Of a stretch of 64,000 nucleotides of DNA, positions 59,725 through 64,000 are shown piece after piece. The stretch comes from JAJFFW01 sp038534195 (GTDB taxonomy: Bacteria; Pseudomonadota; Alphaproteobacteria; Caulobacterales; Parvularculaceae): positions 62,001-126,000 of the forward strand of contig JBCAXE010000001.1 in assembly GCA_038534195.1 (NCBI GenBank), written 5' to 3'. The notes under the pieces are model-generated. The model made no database searches. It saw only the letters and a list, made by a program, of their open reading frames with translations, and was not told where the DNA came from. Within the stretch, counting starts at the first letter, position 1. The number at the start of each line of letters is the position of its first letter. The position numbers were made by a program, and so were the translations under genes.

Positions 59725-59768
59725 CGTCAATTTAAATTGACACTTAATTCTGTAATTCGTACTTTGCA
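59725..59768 (+). promoter_or_regulatory. Tandem PpsR/CrtJ sites forming the bchG promoter
   Basis: Site 1 is CGT-N12-ACA (59725-59742) with the core GTCAATTTAAATTGAC, a perfect palindrome. Site 2 is TGT-N12-GCA (59751-59768), one change from consensus. They are 8 bp apart. TTGACA (59737-59742) ends site 1, and TACTTT (59760-59765) is a weak -10 after a 17-bp spacer. Counting 35 from the -35 gives +1 at 59772, the G of the GTG start. The geometry is the same as at bchC. Confidence 0.8.
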
Positions 59769-59771
59769 TTG

Positions 59772-60686
59772 GTGTCGAACACGCCAATAGCCCTGCCGGA
59801 GAAACCGATTCCGCCCCTTTCAGCGGTGGCGGAATTGTTGAAGCCGGTCACCTGGTTTGCGCCCATGTGGGCCTTCATGTGCGGTGTCGTTTCTTCCGGT
59901 CAATCCTTGAACGAGCGTTGGTTGTTCGTCGTCGCGGGCGTCGTCCTTGCGGGGCCGCTCGTTTGCGCCGCCAGTCAGGCGGCGAATGATTGGTACGACC
60001 GTCACGTGGATGCGATCAACGAGCCAAACCGCCCCATCCCTTCGGGCCGTGTCCCCGGGCGGTGGGGGTTATACATCGCGATTTTCTGGTCCGCTCTTTC
60101 ATTGCTTCTTGGCGCCGCCCTTGGTCTTTGGGCGTTCGCCGCGACCGCCGTCGCCGTTTTTCTTGCGTGGGCTTATAGCGCGCCGCCTTTGCGGTTGAAG
60201 ATGAACGGCTGGTGGGGAAACGCCGCAGTCGGATTATCTTATGAAGGCATCGCCTGGTTCACCGGCGCAGCGGTGATGCTGGGCGCCATGCCCAACGGCT
60301 ACATCATTGCGTTGGCGGTTCTTTACTCAATCGGCGCACATGGCATCATGACCCTCAACGATTTCAAGGCTATCGAAGGCGATATCCGCATGGGCGTGCG
60401 GTCGTTGCCGGTGCAGCTTGGCGCGGACAGAGCCGCAAAGCTCGCTTGTGTCGTCATGGCCGCGCCACAGCTCGTCGTGATCATTGGGCTCTTCGCATTG
60501 TTGCAGCCGATCCACGGATCAATCGTCCTTATATTGTTGGTCGCGCAATTCTATTTAATGCGCGAAATGCTGAAAGACCCGCGCGCAAAAGCGCCCTGGT
60601 ACAACGCCACGGGCGTCTCCCTTTATGTCCTTGGCATGCTGGTGAGCGCGCTCGCGGTGAGAACCATCACAGGAGGCGCAGCGTGA
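59772..60686 (+). CDS. bchG: Bacteriochlorophyll synthase (geranylgeranyl transferase)
   Basis: A 304-residue UbiA-family membrane prenyltransferase attaching the C20 chain to bacteriochlorophyllide. The Asp-rich motif is NDWYDRHVDAINEPNRPIPS, and the second motif region FKAIEGDIRMGVRSLPVQLG is conserved. About nine membrane helices. GTG at 59772 (preceded by in-frame TTG at 59769) has no ribosome site and falls at the predicted +1, which suggests leaderless translation. It overlaps the next gene in a GTGA junction. Confidence 0.95.
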   Translation: MSNTPIALPEKPIPPLSAVAELLKPVTWFAPMWAFMCGVVSSGQSLNERWLFVVAGVVLAGPLVCAASQAANDWYDRHVDAINEPNRPIPSGRVPGRWGLYIAIFWSALSLLLGAALGLWAFAATAVAVFLAWAYSAPPLRLKMNGWWGNAAVGLSYEGIAWFTGAAVMLGAMPNGYIIALAVLYSIGAHGIMTLNDFKAIEGDIRMGVRSLPVQLGADRAAKLACVVMAAPQLVVIIGLFALLQPIHGSIVLILLVAQFYLMREMLKDPRAKAPWYNATGVSLYVLGMLVSALAVRTITGGAA

Positions 60687-62029
60687 GCGACAGCGAAGAC
60701 CAACGCCCGCTCGGATGGCTTGGCGTCATTCGGCTGGGTCTTGTTCAAACGGCCCTTGGCGCCATCGTCGTCTTGACGACGTCCACGCTCAACCGGGTGA
60801 TGGTCGTTGAACTGGCCTTGCCGGCGATCGTGCCCGGCGCCCTGGTCGGTTGGCACTACGCCGTGCAGATGTCGCGTCCGCGCTGGGGATATGGGTCCGA
60901 TATGGGCGGCGCGCGCACCCCCTGGATCATTACCGGCATGGCGTTTCTCGGCGCTGGCGCAATCGGCGCGGCATTCTCTGCAATGCTGATGCAAACGGCG
61001 CTAGCCGCCGGAATCGCTGCGGCGATCTTTTCGTTTCTGTTGATTGGCGTCGGTGTCGGTGCGGCCGGCACAAATCTGTTGGCGCTCCTTGCGACGCGAA
61101 CGGCGCCGTCGCGCAAAGCGGCGGCGGCGGCGATCGTCTGGATCATGATGATTTTCGGATTCGTTCTGACCGCTGGCGTTGCGGGGCAGATGCTGGATCC
61201 CTTTTCCATGACGCGCCTCGTGGTGGTGACGAGCGCAGTGAGCGCGATTGCGGTCCTTATGGCTTCGCTTGCGGTTTGGCGTATTGAAGGACGGTCAACA
61301 CAACGCGCGAAAGAAACGCCGCGTGACAAGACGCCTTTCCGTCAGGCCTTCGGCGAGATCTGGAACGAACCCCAGGCGCGACGGTTTACGGTCTTCATCT
61401 TCGTCTCCATGTTGGCTTACAGCGCCCAGGACCTGATCCTCGAACCGTTTGCGGGCCTCCTTTACGGTTATACGCCGGGCGAGTCGACGAAGCTCGCCGG
61501 CGTCCAAAATGGCGGCGTCCTTCTCGGCATGATCGCAACGGCGATCATCGGCACAACAATCGGAAAGTCGCGCGCCGGCTTTATGCGGTTGTGGACCGCG
61601 GTCGGCTGCGTTGCGTCGGCGGCCTCTCTTGCAGGTCTTGCGTGTGGTGCGCTTGTGGGCGCCGCGTGGCCGCTTAAGTTGAATGTCTTTACGCTCGGCG
61701 TGTCGAACGGCGCATTTGCGGTGGCCGCGATCGGGTCGATGATGACGCTCGCAAGCGCTGGACGCGAAGGACGCGAGGGCACGCGCATGGGGCTGTGGGG
61801 CGCATCACAGGCGATCGCGTTCGGGCTCGGCGGATTTCTCGGGGCCGCCGCGATTGATGTGGCGCGGGTCTTTTTGGCCGATGTGGGCGCCGCCTTCGCT
61901 TTCGTCTTCGGATTTGAGGGCGCCGCCTTCTTGTTAGCGGCGTATCTCGCGACGCGCGTTGGTCGCACGCATGCGGACGATATGAAGTTACCGGTAATGC
62001 CAGCGGGCGAAACGGCCCCTGCTGAATAG
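60683..62029 (+). CDS. PucC-family (BCD) membrane protein between bchG and bchP
   Basis: A 448-residue 12-helix protein of the same family as LhaA: LGVIRLGLVQTALGAIVVLT, then STLNRVMVVELALPAIVPGA. It is the usual gene between bchG and bchP (ORF427/428 in Rhodobacter), likely helping to deliver finished pigment to antenna assembly. GTG at 60683 overlaps the bchG stop, with AGGAGG 6 bases upstream, so the open frame back to 60446 is not the start. It is 11 bases before bchP. Confidence 0.9.
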   Translation: MSDSEDQRPLGWLGVIRLGLVQTALGAIVVLTTSTLNRVMVVELALPAIVPGALVGWHYAVQMSRPRWGYGSDMGGARTPWIITGMAFLGAGAIGAAFSAMLMQTALAAGIAAAIFSFLLIGVGVGAAGTNLLALLATRTAPSRKAAAAAIVWIMMIFGFVLTAGVAGQMLDPFSMTRLVVVTSAVSAIAVLMASLAVWRIEGRSTQRAKETPRDKTPFRQAFGEIWNEPQARRFTVFIFVSMLAYSAQDLILEPFAGLLYGYTPGESTKLAGVQNGGVLLGMIATAIIGTTIGKSRAGFMRLWTAVGCVASAASLAGLACGALVGAAWPLKLNVFTLGVSNGAFAVAAIGSMMTLASAGREGREGTRMGLWGASQAIAFGLGGFLGAAAIDVARVFLADVGAAFAFVFGFEGAAFLLAAYLATRVGRTHADDMKLPVMPAGETAPAE

Positions 62030-62040
62030 GAGAGGACGCC

Positions 62041-63255
62041 ATGGAACGCGGCTCAGACATCGGAGATAAGGTCTATGATACTGTCGTCGTCGGCGGCGGG
62101 CCAGCGGGCGCGACAGCGGCGCACGATCTGGCGCAGCTTGGGCGCGACGTGTTGCTCCTCGATAAAGCCGGCCGCATCAAACCTTGCGGCGGCGCCATCC
62201 CGCCGCGGCTCATTCGCGATTTTGAAATCCCCGAGTCCATGATCGTCGCGCGCTCTTATTCCGCGCGGATGATTTCGCCGAGCAACAAGGAAGTGGACAT
62301 GCCGATCGACGGCGGCTCAGTGGGCATGGTTGATCGCGAGCATTTCGACGAATGGTTGCGCCAGCGCGCCGCTGACGCGGGCGCAACGCGTGTCGACGGC
62401 GCCTTCGTGAGATTTGAGCGTAGCGATAATGGAATCGCCGTCATTTGCTATCGCGAAAAAGGGGCGTCGAAGGATCTGCCGCTGAAGCGCGTGAAAGCGC
62501 ACACGGTCATCGGCGCTGACGGCGCAAATTCACAGCTTGCGGTGCAGACGATCAAAAACGCTGATCAGAAAAAATGCGTATTCGCCTATCACGAGATCAT
62601 TAAGTCGCCCGAAGATGCAACCTTCGACGGCAAACGCTGCGACATCTACTATCAGGGCGACCTCTCTCCCGATTTCTATGCCTGGGTCTTTCCCCATGGC
62701 GACACCACCAGCGTTGGGGTCGGCAGCGCGCACAAAGGCTTTTCCCTGAAGGGCGCGGTGAGCGCATTGCGCAAGAACGCGGCGCTCGACGGCGCTGAGA
62801 CCGTCCGCCGGGAAGGCGCGCCAATCCCGCTGAAACCGCTTAAGAAGTGGGACAATAATAAAGATGTGATTCTCGCCGGCGACGCCGCAGGCTGCGTCGC
62901 ACCGTCGTCGGGCGAAGGTATCTATTATGCAATGGTCGGCGGACGCACGGCGGCGGAAGCTGCTGACGAACTGTTGGAGACCGGCGACGCCAAGGCGCTC
63001 GCCCGCGCCCGTAAACGCTATCTTTCAGAGCATGGCAAGGTCTTCTTCGTTCTCGGGATCATGCAGCATTTCTGGTACCGCAACGACAAACGGCGCGAAC
63101 GGTTTGTGGATATCTGTCGCGATAAAGACGTACAAAGACTGACGTGGGATGCTTATATGAATAAGCGCCTCGGCAAGCCCGACCATATGGCGCATATGCG
63201 CATCTTCTTTAAAGACATGGCGCACTTGCTCGGCATCGTGTCGCCGCACCGGTAA
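62041..63255 (+). CDS. bchP: Geranylgeranyl bacteriochlorophyll reductase
   Basis: A 404-residue FAD/NADPH-dependent enzyme that reduces the geranylgeranyl tail to phytyl. The dinucleotide site is TVVVGGGPAGATAAHDLAQL, and DKAGRIKPCGGAIPPRLIRD and VILAGDAAGCVAPSSGEGIY are the family motifs. AGGAGAGG is just before the ATG. It lies in the bchG-orf-bchP-tspO series. Confidence 0.97.
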   Translation: MERGSDIGDKVYDTVVVGGGPAGATAAHDLAQLGRDVLLLDKAGRIKPCGGAIPPRLIRDFEIPESMIVARSYSARMISPSNKEVDMPIDGGSVGMVDREHFDEWLRQRAADAGATRVDGAFVRFERSDNGIAVICYREKGASKDLPLKRVKAHTVIGADGANSQLAVQTIKNADQKKCVFAYHEIIKSPEDATFDGKRCDIYYQGDLSPDFYAWVFPHGDTTSVGVGSAHKGFSLKGAVSALRKNAALDGAETVRREGAPIPLKPLKKWDNNKDVILAGDAAGCVAPSSGEGIYYAMVGGRTAAEAADELLETGDAKALARARKRYLSEHGKVFFVLGIMQHFWYRNDKRRERFVDICRDKDVQRLTWDAYMNKRLGKPDHMAHMRIFFKDMAHLLGIVSPHR

Positions 63256-63275
63256 TCGTTTTGCAGGGCCCCGCG

Positions 63276-63746
63276 ATGGGAAGGCCGCTCGTCGTCGCCA
63301 TCGGCGCCGCGTTAATTGTCGCGACCATCGGCGGTGCGCTGACCGACGTCGGCCCGTGGTACGAGAACCTGAAGAAACCTGCGCTCAATCCGCCGAATTG
63401 GCTTTTTGCGCCGGCATGGACGCTCATATACGGGCTTGCGGTGGCGGCGGCGGTCGTCGGCTGGCGGTCGGCGCGCAGCGCGAATGATCGCACATTGATT
63501 ATTGTCCTCTTCGCGGTGAATGCGGCATTCAATATTGGTTGGAGCGCGCTCTTTTTCACGCTGAAACGCCCGGATTGGGCGCTCGTGGAAGTCGCGCTCC
63601 TTTGGGGATCGGTGCTGGCGCTTGTCCTGTTCTTCCGGCGCTTTTCGCCGCCATCGGCTTACGTATTACTCCCTTATCTCGCCTGGGTCGGGTTCGCCGC
63701 CTATCTCAATTTTGCGATCGTGCGACTTAATGCGCCGTTCGGATAG
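63276..63746 (+). CDS. tspO: TspO/MBR family tryptophan-rich sensory protein
   Basis: A 156-residue five-helix membrane protein that binds porphyrins; in Rhodobacter, TspO modulates photosynthesis gene expression with oxygen. The motifs PNWLFAPAWTLIYGL and LFAVNAAFNIGWSALFF are typical. The ATG at 63276 (MGRPLVVAIG) is preferred over the TTG at 63261. It follows bchP by 20 bases. Confidence 0.93.
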   Translation: MGRPLVVAIGAALIVATIGGALTDVGPWYENLKKPALNPPNWLFAPAWTLIYGLAVAAAVVGWRSARSANDRTLIIVLFAVNAAFNIGWSALFFTLKRPDWALVEVALLWGSVLALVLFFRRFSPPSAYVLLPYLAWVGFAAYLNFAIVRLNAPFG

Positions 63747-63776
63747 GCCGCGGATGATGGGCGAAAGGCCAGCCTC

Positions 63777-64000
63777 ATGACGGCATTTCCGGTGACGCTG
63801 ATCGATGTGATTCTTGCGGGCGTCTTTCTCGAATTCTGCGTGATCGGATATTTTTTGCGCCGACGCGGCGCGGCGCATCTAGTGCAACCGTTGCTCTTGT
63901 TTCTTTTGTCTGGCGCGTTTCTTTTCCTCGCTTTCCGGTTGACGCTTTCCGGCGCGCCTTTTTTGGCTGTCGGCGCCGTCTTGCTGGCTGCAATGATCAC
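63777..64000 (+). CDS. Membrane protein, partial (cut by the window edge)
   Basis: An open frame starting MTAFPVTLIDVILAGVFLEF runs off the right edge after 74 codons. Hydrophobic stretches at residues about 7-28, 36-53 and 60-74 indicate at least three membrane helices, with the basic loop LRRRGAAH between the first two. An AAAGG site lies upstream at 63764-63768. It is 30 bases after tspO and probably in the same transcript. I do not recognise the family. Confidence 0.65.
   Translation, partial: MTAFPVTLIDVILAGVFLEFCVIGYFLRRRGAAHLVQPLLLFLLSGAFLFLAFRLTLSGAPFLAVGAVLLAAMI

Noticed and set aside
1..64000. CRISPR arrays, insertion sequences or rRNA genes
   Set aside because: No regularly spaced repeats, transposase genes or rRNA sequences were noticed in the window.

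Overview
The window is a chromosomal segment of an aerobic anoxygenic phototrophic alphaproteobacterium. From about 22.6 kb to the right edge it carries most of a photosynthesis gene cluster (PGC): a type-II reaction centre, LH1, the bacteriochlorophyll a pathway, spheroidene-branch carotenoid genes and the PpsR/PpaA regulators. The aerobic cyclase gene acsF with its probable partner bciE, the absence of bchE, and ALA synthase (hemA) point to an aerobic alphaproteobacterium. The sequence alone does not settle the order or genus.

Left part (1-22 kb), general chromosomal genes: an isoaspartyl peptidase, gpmA, an HxlR regulator divergent from a small secreted protein, a secreted metallo-beta-lactamase-fold hydrolase, class II DAHP synthase, an oxidoreductase/aminotransferase pair (possibly lipid A GnnA/GnnB), a Fe(III) ABC transporter (fbpBCA-like) followed by a Fur-family regulator, a tandem glycine riboswitch controlling gcvT-gcvH-gcvPA-gcvPB, an acyltransferase, an FMN glutamate-synthase-like protein, a serine hydrolase with a small membrane protein, and tRNA-Ser(GGA).

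Photosynthesis part, left to right: a lipid-anchored, long-tethered cytochrome c; bchI-bchD-bchO with a DUF3422 gene and a 58-residue membrane protein; crtC-crtD (minus) divergent from crtE-crtF; the superoperon bchC-X-Y-Z-pufQ-B-A-L-M, closed by a strong terminator with no pufC; bciA; then a long minus-strand series whose transcription order is bchF-bchN-bchB-bchH-bchL-bchM-lhaA-puhA-puhB-puhC-bciE-acsF-puhE-hemA. Divergent from bchF are ppaA/aerR and ppsR, followed by bchG, a second PucC-family gene, bchP, tspO and a membrane protein cut by the window edge.

The genes together make protoporphyrin-derived bacteriochlorophyll a (hemA, bchHID, bchM, acsF, bciA, bchNBL, bchXYZ, bchF, bchC, bchG, bchP), late carotenoid steps (crtE, crtC, crtD, crtF), and the RC-LH1 complex with its assembly factors (pufBALM, puhA, pufQ, puhB, puhC, puhE, lhaA). 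Not present in the window are crtB, crtI, crtA, bchE, pufC and pucBA. The most notable non-coding signal is a set of PpsR/CrtJ palindromes (TGT-N12-ACA type). At crtE, bchC and bchG they occur in pairs exactly 8 bp apart, with a -35 element at the end of the first site. At bchC and bchG the start codon then falls at the predicted +1, suggesting leaderless mRNAs. Other points of interest are the tethered cytochrome as a possible donor to a PufC-less reaction centre, and a crtC reading frame with no ordinary start codon where one is expected.
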